Positions 1 through 5,144 of a stretch of DNA of 5,144 bases are shown in pieces (the first letter of the stretch is position 1; each line of letters opens with the position of its first letter). The stretch comes from an uncultured Ruminococcus sp. GTDB lineage: Bacteria > Bacillota > Clostridia > Oscillospirales > Ruminococcaceae. The notes beneath the pieces were generated by a model. It was not told where the DNA came from, searched no databases, and saw nothing but the letters and a program-made list of their open reading frames with translations. Where the stretch lies: NCBI GenBank assembly GCA_947167535.1, contig CAMVIL010000121.1, forward strand, positions 1 through 5,144, read 5' to 3'. The translations under genes and the position numbers were made by a program.

Positions 1-129
1 AAAGTCGCCATCATCGGCGATTTCGCCCGCGATGCCCGTTATCAAGGCGCCGGTTCTTCCGTCGTCAACCCGCTCAAGATCGACCAGATCAACGACTGCG
101 TGAAGGAATACTCCCTCGAAGTCGTCGGG
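1..129 (+). CDS. GH3 beta-glucosidase, internal fragment (cut at both ends)
   Basis: Read from base 1 in frame 1, this stretch encodes a segment with KVAIIGDFARD, RYQGAGSSVVNP and a following KIDQINDCVKEY. The RYQGAGSS-[IV]-NP signature, after a KVA[IV]IG strand, is characteristic of the start of the C-terminal alpha/beta domain (GH3_C) of bacterial family 3 beta-glucosidases. These enzymes remove terminal beta-linked glucose from cello-oligosaccharides and related glycosides. Only about 43 residues of a protein usually over 700 residues long are present. The N-terminal (alpha/beta)8 barrel with the nucleophile Asp lies before the window. The C-terminal remainder is absent: after EVVG (codons ending at 129) the frame reads Arg/His-rich antisense of the dehydrogenase gene, staying open to a TGA at 1216-1218. 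No start codon belongs here; the GTG at 100 is an internal Val. The family call is firm. Whether the gene is really broken or mis-joined is not decidable from the sequence. Confidence 0.85.
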
Positions 130-1242
130 AGTCACCGACACCGCCACAGCCGCGTTTGCGTTGTCTCCCGAGCGGGAGAACTCGCTCATGCCGTTGGTGA
201 CGACTCTGCCCTCGGAGCTTGCCGCCGCCACCACAGTTCCGCCGGGGCACATACAGAATGTGTACACCCCGCGTCCTGTCGCCGTGTGGTGGGACAGCTG
301 ATACTCGCCTACCGGAAGCAGGGGATTCCCCGCCGCCTTGCCGTAAAGGGAAGCGTCCACCGCCGACTGCTTGTGCTCTATCCTTGCGCCCACCGAGAAG
401 GCCTTCGGCTCCAGCTGTATGCCTGTGCCGTGGAGCAGTCTCAGGGTGTCGTGGGCGGAGTGTCCCACCGCCGCGATAAGCGCCGCGCACTGTTCCTCGC
501 CGCGCCCGCTGAGCACAGACTTTATACTTCCGTTCTCGATGTTCACACCTGTCAGGGGAGTCTCAAAGCAGACCTCGCCCCCGAGGGAGATTATCTCCCC
601 GCGCATATTCTTTACGACTTCCCTGAGGACGTCGGTGCCGATGTGGGGCTTGGCTTTTGTCAGCACCGACTTGTCGGCGCCGAACTGGGCGAAGGTCTCC
701 AGCACGAATCGGCATCGGGAGTCGTTTATGCGGGTAGTGAGCTTTCCGTCCGAGAAAGTCCCCGCGCCGCCCTCGCCGAACTGCACGTTGGTGCGCTCGT
801 CCAGCTCGCCCGTGTTCCAGAACCTCTTGACCAGCGCGGTGCGCTCATCGACGGAAGCGCCCTTTTCCAGCACCAGCGGACGGTAGCCGTAGCGTGCCAG
901 CAGAAGTGCCGCGAACATTCCCGCAGGTCCGAATCCCGCGATGACGACCCGTCCCTCGGGACGGTTCTCGCCGAACACCGGCATTATGACCGCAGGCTCG
1001 GCAAAGCGGCAGAAGCTCAGCTTGTCGCATATCTTCTTCTCCGCCGCGGGGTCTTGGAGCTCGATGTACACCGAATGCACGAAGTGTATGCTCCCGCGAC
1101 GGCGGGCGTCCAGCGAGGTCTTGTAGATGTCCGCCCGCAGAGCGTTCCCCGCCCTGAGTCCGCAGAGCCTCAGCGCCTTACCGATAACTTCCTCGCTTTT
1201 CATCTCCAGCGGGGCTGAGATGTTGTTAACTATTATCGCCAT
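1..1242 (-). CDS. FAD-dependent dehydrogenase (COG2509 type), C-terminus lost at junction
   Basis: This is a flavoprotein of the uncharacterised FAD-dependent dehydrogenase family; substrate and reaction are unknown to me. The ATG at 1240-1242 has a GAGG Shine-Dalgarno core 9 bases upstream (1252-1255). Residues 1-95 form the family's N-terminal domain, including SLDARRR near 43-49. A Rossmann FAD-binding fold follows, with GFGPAG at 103-108 and a beta-2 acidic end LEKG at 125-128. Next come FGEGGAGTFSDGKLTTR (155-171), GHSAHDT (260-266) and FCMCPGG (329-335), all typical of this family. Family similarity stops at TPDDFEG (371-377, about base 112). The remaining ~37 codons to the window edge are antisense of a GH3 gene. 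Relatives are about 520-540 residues long, so roughly 150 C-terminal residues, including the second half of the FAD site, are missing. It lies downstream of cdaR in the same direction, behind a terminator. Cytosolic: no signal peptide or membrane segment seen. Confidence 0.85.
   Translation of the reverse strand, partial: MAIIVNNISAPLEMKSEEVIGKALRLCGLRAGNALRADIYKTSLDARRRGSIHFVHSVYIELQDPAAEKKICDKLSFCRFAEPAVIMPVFGENRPEGRVVIAGFGPAGMFAALLLARYGYRPLVLEKGASVDERTALVKRFWNTGELDERTNVQFGEGGAGTFSDGKLTTRINDSRCRFVLETFAQFGADKSVLTKAKPHIGTDVLREVVKNMRGEIISLGGEVCFETPLTGVNIENGSIKSVLSGRGEEQCAALIAAVGHSAHDTLRLLHGTGIQLEPKAFSVGARIEHKQSAVDASLYGKAAGNPLLPVGEYQLSHHTATGRGVYTFCMCPGGTVVAAASSEGRVVTNGMSEFSRSGDNANAAVAVSVTPDDFEGVFLHAVVDLVDLERVDDGRTGALITGIAGEIADDGDF
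112..129. other. Junction between two convergent truncated genes
   Basis: These 18 bases are the only stretch that fits both genes. On the + strand they read SLEVVG, a plausible continuation of the GH3 domain. On the - strand they read PDDFEG, a good match to the dehydrogenase family. To the left only the GH3 reading makes sense, and to the right only the dehydrogenase reading does. Both genes lose their 3' parts here. An inversion, a deletion between convergent genes, or a chimeric assembly join across a short shared sequence would all produce this arrangement. Confidence 0.7.
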
Positions 1243-1266
1243 GAAAACCTGCCTCTCTCTGAAAAT

Positions 1267-1293
1267 AAAGGCGGGAAGCTATCCCGCCTTTTT
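1267..1293 (-). terminator. Rho-independent terminator of the cdaA-cdaR operon (bidirectional form)
   Basis: A perfect 10-bp stem pairs AAAGGCGGGA (1267-1276) with TCCCGCCTTT (1282-1291) around a 5-base loop. On the - strand the stem is followed by TTTATTTTC, and on the + strand by a run of five T (1289-1293), so it could work in both directions. Its left-moving placement, 28 bases after the cdaR stop codon, makes it the operon terminator. It lies only 24 bases before the dehydrogenase start, so that gene needs either read-through or its own promoter. Confidence 0.88.
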
Positions 1294-1318
1294 ATAGTAT
1301 AGTGCTGTTTACGTTGTT

Positions 1319-2650
1319 TTAAGCGCCCGACGATGTCGCTGCCGCCGAGGAACTCGAGGAGCTCTCCGAGATGGTCACTACTGCCTCATGGGTGCCTATG
1401 TTCCATACGTCGTTGTGATCCTTGCAGTAGATTTTCAGCTCGTGGGAAATAGAGCCGTTGGCCTCTGCGTCGGACAGGTCTATCACCGCGGTCAGGTCGG
1501 AAGCTTTCAGCTTCTTTATCACCTTGGCGGGGCCTATGATAGTCACGCCCGAGATCAGCTCGTTGTCGATGGAAGCCTGCTTGCCCTGAGGGACGTTGAG
1601 CACTTCTATCTTCGAGGCTTTCAGCGTGAAGGTCTTCTGCTCGTAGCCCGAGAGGTCGAAGTCCACCTCTACGATATCCTCGCCCGACTGATTGATCTCG
1701 CCGTTTGAGAGGATAGAGTCTATCTCGGTCTTGAACACCTTGCCCTTTGTGATATCGTACATGGATATGGGATTGAGCTGTACGTCCTCGGTGCTCTCGG
1801 CGTCGAGTTGGGGAGTTATCACCTGAAGACTGCTGGCGGAAATGGAGTAGGGGAGCGTCTCCAGATCAAATCCCGGCGGGACGTTTATGAAGCTCGCCGC
1901 CAGATTCATCGAGATCTTCTTGTATACCACGAAGCTTATGTCCACACTGCTCAGCGACAGCGTGCAGTTGGTGCTGTCAAGCCTGTTGGAGTCGGCGTCG
2001 TAGAGTATTATCGAATCGGTGCTGACGGTCATGTCTTCGTTGAGTGTCAGCTGGTTGGTGTACTCAGCCACCACCTTGTCGATGCGGTCAAGCTCCTTCT
2101 CGGGACCGCTTATCTCTATCTCCGCGGGGGTGATGGAGGTCTCCTTGAGGGTGAAGCCCTCCTGTGCGCTCACATTGGGCGCGGAGACGGTCATCGGCAT
2201 TTTAATGGTGTCCAGCTGGTCGAACTTTATCTCCTTGGTAGGCGGGGTGACAGATATTATCGTACACTTGTCCGCCGAGTGCTTCGACTTTACGTCGATG
2301 TCAAGCTTGTAGGTGCCTTCCTTGGTGACCTGATCGGTGTCTATGGTGGCGATAAGATCGTCCGCCGAGTAGGTGCCGATCTCGTAGTTCATGCCCTGTA
2401 TCTCCACGTCCACCGTGAAGTCCTTGTAGGAAAGGGCGCTGAGTCCCTTGCTCTCCGCGGTGGTACCGCTTATGGAGAAGCTAACGGGCACGTTCAGTAT
2501 CGTCTTTTTGACTGTGGGATATTTCGTTATCGACATCGCAAACCATATGATGACCGCGATGATGAGGGAAATTATCTTCAGCATAAAGTCGGAAAGCTCG
2601 CCTTTTAGACCGCGCTTGAATAATTTTCTTTTCTTTATTGTTTTTTCCAT
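1319..2650 (-). CDS. cdaR: CdaR, YbbR-domain regulator of diadenylate cyclase
   Basis: This is the membrane-anchored extracytoplasmic partner of CdaA; in Firmicutes CdaR binds CdaA and modulates c-di-AMP synthesis. The 443-residue protein has a short basic cytoplasmic start (KKRKLFKR), one membrane segment at about 22-40, and a beta-rich outer region with no catalytic motif. Four YbbR-like repeats can be drawn at about 50-143, 150-241, 247-335 and 340-428. The second and fourth carry the characteristic motif near ISGPEKELDRID (180-191) and IIGPAKVIKKL (371-381). The tail (428-443) is a Ser/Ala run of low complexity. The ATG at 2648-2650 overlaps the end of cdaA by 16 bases, and an AAGGA-type site lies 10 bases upstream inside cdaA, so the two are probably translationally coupled. 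The operon then ends at a terminator. glmM, a frequent third member in other Firmicutes, does not follow directly. Confidence 0.92.
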   Translation of the reverse strand: MEKTIKKRKLFKRGLKGELSDFMLKIISLIIAVIIWFAMSITKYPTVKKTILNVPVSFSISGTTAESKGLSALSYKDFTVDVEIQGMNYEIGTYSADDLIATIDTDQVTKEGTYKLDIDVKSKHSADKCTIISVTPPTKEIKFDQLDTIKMPMTVSAPNVSAQEGFTLKETSITPAEIEISGPEKELDRIDKVVAEYTNQLTLNEDMTVSTDSIILYDADSNRLDSTNCTLSLSSVDISFVVYKKISMNLAASFINVPPGFDLETLPYSISASSLQVITPQLDAESTEDVQLNPISMYDITKGKVFKTEIDSILSNGEINQSGEDIVEVDFDLSGYEQKTFTLKASKIEVLNVPQGKQASIDNELISGVTIIGPAKVIKKLKASDLTAVIDLSDAEANGSISHELKIYCKDHNDVWNIGTHEAVVTISESSSSSSAAATSSGA

Positions 2651-3525
2651 CCTGAGATCATCCTTCCGACAAAGGTAGTTCCAGTGCCGTCCGACTCTGC
2701 GTCGGGTATCAGTCTGCTTCTGAGAAGCTTTGCCAAGCTTTCTTTAGAGAATCCTCTGGTCAGCTCTCCGTTTTCGGCTACCGAGATGGTACCCGTCTCC
2801 TCGCTGACTACTATAACAACGGCGTCGCTGTTCTCGCTCATGCCTATTGCTGCTCTGTGGCGGGAGCCCAGCTGTTTTGCTATCAGCTCTTCCTTCTGAG
2901 GCTTTGGCAGGAAGCATCCCGCCGCGAGTATCTTGCCGTTTCTGACTATGACAGCGCCGTCATGGAGCGGAGTGTTGGGATAGAATATGTTCCCTAACAC
3001 CGCAGCACTCGGCGTGCAGTTGAGGATCGTTCCCGTGTCTATCTGCTCGCCAAGCCTTGTCTTGCGCTCACAGATTATCAGCGCACCCGTGCAGGTGGTG
3101 GAGAGGTTCTGCGCCGCCTCGCAAATAGCCGCGATGGCGGGAGCCCAGGCTTCCTCGCTGTTGGCGGAGTCCACCGTCGGGATAAAGGACAGGTCGGATA
3201 TCTTCGTTCGTCCCAGCTTTTCTATCATGCGCCGAAGCTCGGGCTGGAAGAGTACGACTATCGCCACAAGCCCCCACTGGAAGCAGGTCTTGAGTATGTA
3301 CCGTATCGTCTGCAGTTCAAGCAGTATCGAGATGAGGTAGAACGCCACCAGCAGCAGGATACCCTGCACCAGCTGCATAGCTCTCGTCTCACGCACCAGC
3401 TTAAAAAAGTGATATATCAGGAAGGAAAGCACGGCGATGTCGATGATGTCGTTGAGCTCTATGGATATAAGCACGCCCCAGATGGCCTGAAGTATATCAC
3501 TGAACCCCGAGATGGTCTCAAACAT
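2635..3525 (-). CDS. cdaA: CdaA diadenylate cyclase (membrane DAC domain)
   Basis: This enzyme condenses two ATP into cyclic di-AMP, releasing pyrophosphate, at the inner face of the membrane. The 296-residue length is typical of CdaA (also called DacA or YbbP). Three N-terminal membrane segments can be placed at about 25-43, 52-70 and 77-94. A linker helix (FQPELRRMIEKLGR, 93-106) leads into the DAC domain from about 125. The two active-site motifs are intact: DGA at 189-191 (within LHDGAVIV) and RHR at 222-224 (within GSRHRAAIGMSE). The usual GTRHRAA has Ser for Thr here, a mild change. The ATG at 3523-3525 is preceded by a strong AAAGGAGG at 9-base spacing. It is the first gene of the operon, with a sigma-A-type promoter about 45 bases upstream, and its stop codon lies inside the cdaR start region. 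Identity is secure from architecture, both motifs and the cdaR neighbour. Confidence 0.96.
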   Translation of the reverse strand: MFETISGFSDILQAIWGVLISIELNDIIDIAVLSFLIYHFFKLVRETRAMQLVQGILLLVAFYLISILLELQTIRYILKTCFQWGLVAIVVLFQPELRRMIEKLGRTKISDLSFIPTVDSANSEEAWAPAIAAICEAAQNLSTTCTGALIICERKTRLGEQIDTGTILNCTPSAAVLGNIFYPNTPLHDGAVIVRNGKILAAGCFLPKPQKEELIAKQLGSRHRAAIGMSENSDAVVIVVSEETGTISVAENGELTRGFSKESLAKLLRSRLIPDAESDGTGTTFVGRMISGWKKQ

Positions 3526-3534
3526 ACGGCGGCG

Positions 3535-3542
3535 CCTCCTTT
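3535..3542 (-). promoter_or_regulatory. cdaA ribosome binding site
   Basis: The - strand reads AAAGGAGG ending 9 bases before the ATG at 3525, a near-perfect anti-16S match that fixes the cdaA start. Confidence 0.9.
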
Positions 3543-3566
3543 CTTAGATAGCATTATTACACATAT

Positions 3567-3585
3567 TATATTGTACCACAATATA
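3567..3585. repeat. 19-bp perfect dyad over the cdaA promoter -10 region (candidate operator)
   Basis: TATATTGT (3567-3574) and ACAATATA (3578-3585) are exact inverted copies separated by 3 bases. The dyad covers the proposed cdaA -10 box (3570-3575) and enters the -10/-35 spacer. A protein bound here would block RNA polymerase, so an autoregulatory or global repressor site is possible. The sequence is AT-rich, so chance cannot be excluded. As an RNA it would form only a weak hairpin. Confidence 0.5.
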
Positions 3586-3598
3586 CTGCGTTGTGCAA
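3570..3598 (-). promoter_or_regulatory. cdaA-cdaR operon promoter (sigma-A type)
   Basis: Read on the - strand: TTGCAC (-35, 3593-3598), a 17-base spacer, then TACAAT (-10, 3570-3575) preceded by TGG, an extended -10 element. Transcription would begin near 3563, giving a leader of about 38 bases that holds the AAAGGAGG site. Spacing is ideal and each hexamer departs from consensus only slightly. It is inferred from sequence only. Confidence 0.72.
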
Positions 3599-3632
3599 GT
3601 CCTTTCGTCACATTTTTTCTGAAAATTTTATA

Positions 3633-3660
3633 AAAGTTAGCCGTTTATGAGCATAACTTT
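3633..3660. repeat. Inverted repeat in the divergent intergenic region
   Basis: AAAGTTA (3633-3639) and TAACTTT (3654-3660) are exact inverted copies 14 bases apart. The dyad lies between the two divergent promoters, about 35 bases upstream of the cdaA -35 box and about 54 bases upstream of the other -35 box. It could be a regulator site serving either gene. No T-run follows on either side, so it is not a terminator. The rest of this AT-rich spacer (3599-3713) holds no ORF or RNA gene I can recognise. Confidence 0.35.
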
Positions 3661-3713
3661 CGGCAGTCGGAAGTAATGGGTCAAAAAAAATTAATATTTT
3701 TGCGTAAATCCCC

Positions 3714-3742
3714 TTGACAATTGTGTGAAAGTGTTATATAAT
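3714..3742 (+). promoter_or_regulatory. Consensus sigma-A promoter of the EF-G-like gene
   Basis: TTGACA (3714-3719), a 17-base spacer, then TATAAT (3737-3742): an exact match to both consensus hexamers at the optimal spacing. Transcription would start near 3749, leaving a leader of about 110 bases before the TTG start at 3859. This predicts strong constitutive expression unless the leader modulates it. Confidence 0.92.
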
Positions 3743-3797
3743 AGGTTTGTACGGTTGAGACTTTTTATTCATTTTATTCAATTCGTGCTATTTCGCC

Positions 3798-3826
3798 GCA
3801 CTTTGACTATTTTGACAATAAAGTGC
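3798..3826 (+). repeat. Inverted repeat in the EF-G-like gene leader
   Basis: GCACTTT (3798-3804) pairs exactly with AAAGTGC (3820-3826) across a 15-base loop, ending 17 bases before the ribosome binding site. An upstream GTGC (3785-3788) could compete for the GCAC of the left arm. A small regulatory leader hairpin is possible, but no known riboswitch or T-box pattern is seen and no T-run follows. Confidence 0.35.
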
Positions 3827-3843
3827 AGGTTATTTCTATATGT

Positions 3844-3849
3844 AAGGAG
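3844..3849 (+). promoter_or_regulatory. Ribosome binding site that selects a TTG start
   Basis: AAGGAG lies 9 bases before TTG (3859-3861). No in-frame ATG or GTG precedes the conserved GHAGSGKT loop at a usable distance. The nearby ATG at 3869 is in another frame. This site therefore fixes TTG as the initiator. Confidence 0.85.
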
Positions 3850-3858
3850 CGAATCGTT

Positions 3859-5144
3859 TTGAAAGGTTATGATAACACCAAGATCAAGAATATTGCAATT
3901 GCAGGTCACGCAGGCTCGGGTAAGACTACTCTTACTGAGGCTCTGCTCTTCTCAGCGGGCGTTACCGACAGACTCGGCAAGGTAGCTGACGGAAACACCG
4001 TCTCCGACTACACCGCCGATGAGATCGCGCGCAAGACTTCCGTTTATACATCTCTGTCCTGCTACGAGAAGGACGGATTCAAGGTAAATCTGCTTGACAC
4101 TCCCGGTCTGTTCGACTACGAGCAGTCTATGGTAGAGGGCATCTCCGCCTGCGGCTGCTGCATGATAACAGTATCCGGCAAGTCGGGCGTAAAGGTCGGC
4201 ACCCACAAGGCTTACAACTACGCCAAGAAGATGGGCAAGCCCACCATGTTCGTTGTTACAAAGCTTGACGACGAGAACGCAAACTTCAACAACATCTTCA
4301 CCGAGCTCAAGACCGAGTTCGGTCCCACCGTGTGCCCTGTTGTGGTACCCGTTATCGCGGACAGAAAGATAGTTTCCTACGTGAACCTCATCGAGATGAA
4401 GGCATACAAGTACGAGGACGGCAAGGCTGTCGAGACCGATATGCCCACAGCTGAGGTATCCGAGAAGATGGAGTACCGTATCGACGGTCTGATCGAGGCT
4501 GTTTCCGAGGCGGTAGCCGAGACCGACGAGGAACTGATGGATAAGTTCTTCTCCGGCGAAGCTTTCACTCAGGAAGAGCTGGTGGACGGTATCCACAAGG
4601 GTATGAACGAGGGTCTTATCACTCCCGTTACCTGCGTAGCCGCCGCCGACCTCGAGGGCGTTGATATGCTGATGAAGGAGATAACCCTCCTTGTTCCCGC
4701 GCCTTCCGAGAAGGAAGACAAGCCCGCCATCGACAAGAACGGCGATCCCGTGGCAGTAGCCTGCGAGACCGACGCTCCCCTTGCGGCAAGCGTATTCAAG
4801 ACCGTTGCCGATCCCTTCGTTGGCAAGATGTCCTACATACACGTTGAGTCGGGCACATTAAAGAGCAATTCCGAGGTAGTGAACGCTTCCACAGGTGCGA
4901 CCGAGAAGATCGGCAAGCTGTTCTACATGATAGGCAAGAAGCAGATAGAGACCAATGAAGTAGGCTGCGGCGACATCTGCGCGGCAGTAAAGCTCTCCGC
5001 CAACACAGGCGACACCCTCTGCGACGCTTCGAGAGTAGTATCCTTTGCTAAGCCTAAGTTCCCCGCACCTACATACAGAGTAGCTGTAAAGGCGGCTTCC
5101 CAGAACGACGAGAGCAAGATCTCGGGCGCGCTGGCGAGATTGCT
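3859..5144 (+). CDS. EF-G-like translational GTPase paralogue (3' end beyond window)
   Basis: A GTPase of the elongation factor G superfamily, most like the divergent clostridial EF-G paralogues and not the main FusA. The role of these paralogues is not settled; ribosome binding is inferred from the family. 428 codons of a protein of about 690 residues are present. The G domain shows G1 GHAGSGKT (16-23), G3 DTPG (80-83) and a G4-like TKLD (134-137) in place of NKxD. The residue after DTPG is Leu84, where EF-Tu and EF-G carry the catalytic His. Domain II spans about 308-393, and domain III begins at FPAPTYRVAV (401-410). A cysteine cluster (C98, C100, C101) sits in the helix after G3. The TTG start is chosen from the AAGGAG at 9 bases and from the KGYDNTKIKNIAIAGH beginning typical of the family. 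It is divergent from cdaA and driven by a consensus promoter. Tetracycline ribosomal protection proteins are an alternative family, but the start and switch regions do not fit them. Confidence 0.88.
   Translation, partial: MKGYDNTKIKNIAIAGHAGSGKTTLTEALLFSAGVTDRLGKVADGNTVSDYTADEIARKTSVYTSLSCYEKDGFKVNLLDTPGLFDYEQSMVEGISACGCCMITVSGKSGVKVGTHKAYNYAKKMGKPTMFVVTKLDDENANFNNIFTELKTEFGPTVCPVVVPVIADRKIVSYVNLIEMKAYKYEDGKAVETDMPTAEVSEKMEYRIDGLIEAVSEAVAETDEELMDKFFSGEAFTQEELVDGIHKGMNEGLITPVTCVAAADLEGVDMLMKEITLLVPAPSEKEDKPAIDKNGDPVAVACETDAPLAASVFKTVADPFVGKMSYIHVESGTLKSNSEVVNASTGATEKIGKLFYMIGKKQIETNEVGCGDICAAVKLSANTGDTLCDASRVVSFAKPKFPAPTYRVAVKAASQNDESKISGALARL

Noticed and set aside
130..1218. Long + strand open frame continuing from the GH3 fragment to TGA at 1216
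   Set aside because: Its translation is rich in Arg, His and Val with no family resemblance. It is the exact antisense of the dehydrogenase codons, and GC-rich third positions keep it open.
1296..1324. Possible dehydrogenase promoter on the - strand with TATACT (1296-1301)
   Set aside because: The -10 is good but no acceptable -35 occurs at 16-18 bases (GCTTAA at 17), and the start point would fall inside the terminator stem. Not strong enough to list.
1808..2608. 266-codon + strand open frame
   Set aside because: Antisense shadow of cdaR, which has the membrane anchor and YbbR repeats expected of a real gene in the other strand.
3812..3840. Second TTGACA at 3812-3817 as another promoter for the EF-G-like gene
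   Set aside because: The matching -10 would be TCTATA, and transcription would begin within the ribosome binding site.
3840..3845. ATG-TAA start-stop mini-ORF touching the ribosome binding site
   Set aside because: No ribosome binding site precedes it, and six bases in an AT-rich leader occur readily by chance.
3526..3858. Riboswitch (for example the c-di-AMP ydaO type), tRNA or small RNA in the divergent spacer
   Set aside because: The cdaA leader is only about 38 bases and the other leader about 110 bases. Neither shows conserved riboswitch cores, a T-box motif or a terminator stem with a T-run.
3952..4842. 296-codon open frame on the - strand
   Set aside because: It is the antisense shadow of the EF-G-like gene, has no ribosome binding site, and its product has only shadow-type composition (many Gly, Leu, Val, His).

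Overview
The window looks like part of a Gram-positive gut or rumen Clostridia genome, most likely Oscillospiraceae of the Ruminococcus type. The evidence is a cdaA-cdaR operon, a clostridial EF-G paralogue, strong AAGGAGG-like ribosome binding sites, a TTG start, and moderately GC-rich genes flanking an AT-rich intergenic region. The genus is an inference from style and gene content.

Layout, left to right. (a) Bases 1 to about 129 on the + strand encode an internal piece of a glycoside hydrolase family 3 beta-glucosidase. (b) At about 112-129 this piece runs head-on into the coding strand of an uncharacterised FAD-dependent dehydrogenase (COG2509 type) that starts at 1242 on the - strand and has lost its last ~150 residues. 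Each frame stays open through the antisense of the other, so the junction is either a real rearrangement or a chimeric assembly join. (c) A strong hairpin terminator (1267-1293) separates the dehydrogenase start from the gene before it. (d) Positions 1319-3525 on the - strand hold a two-gene operon, cdaA (diadenylate cyclase) followed by cdaR (YbbR-domain membrane partner). The two overlap by 16 bases. (e) A 333-base AT-rich divergent intergenic region (3526-3858) carries one promoter facing each way plus several inverted repeats. (f) From 3859 to the right edge runs an EF-G-like translational GTPase, cut by the window end.

How the genes work together. CdaA makes the second messenger c-di-AMP, which controls potassium and osmolyte balance and cell-wall homeostasis in Firmicutes, and CdaR is its membrane-anchored modulator. 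In many Firmicutes glmM follows cdaR. Here the next gene is the FAD enzyme, and the junction hides whatever followed it. The EF-G-like gene is divergently transcribed from a consensus sigma-A promoter and has no evident functional link to c-di-AMP beyond sharing the intergenic region.

I found no CRISPR, tRNA, rRNA, mobile element or recognisable new defence system. The items most worth a second look are the convergent gene-gene junction at ~112-129, the perfect dyad sitting on the cdaA -10 box, and the altered GTPase motifs of the EF-G-like protein.
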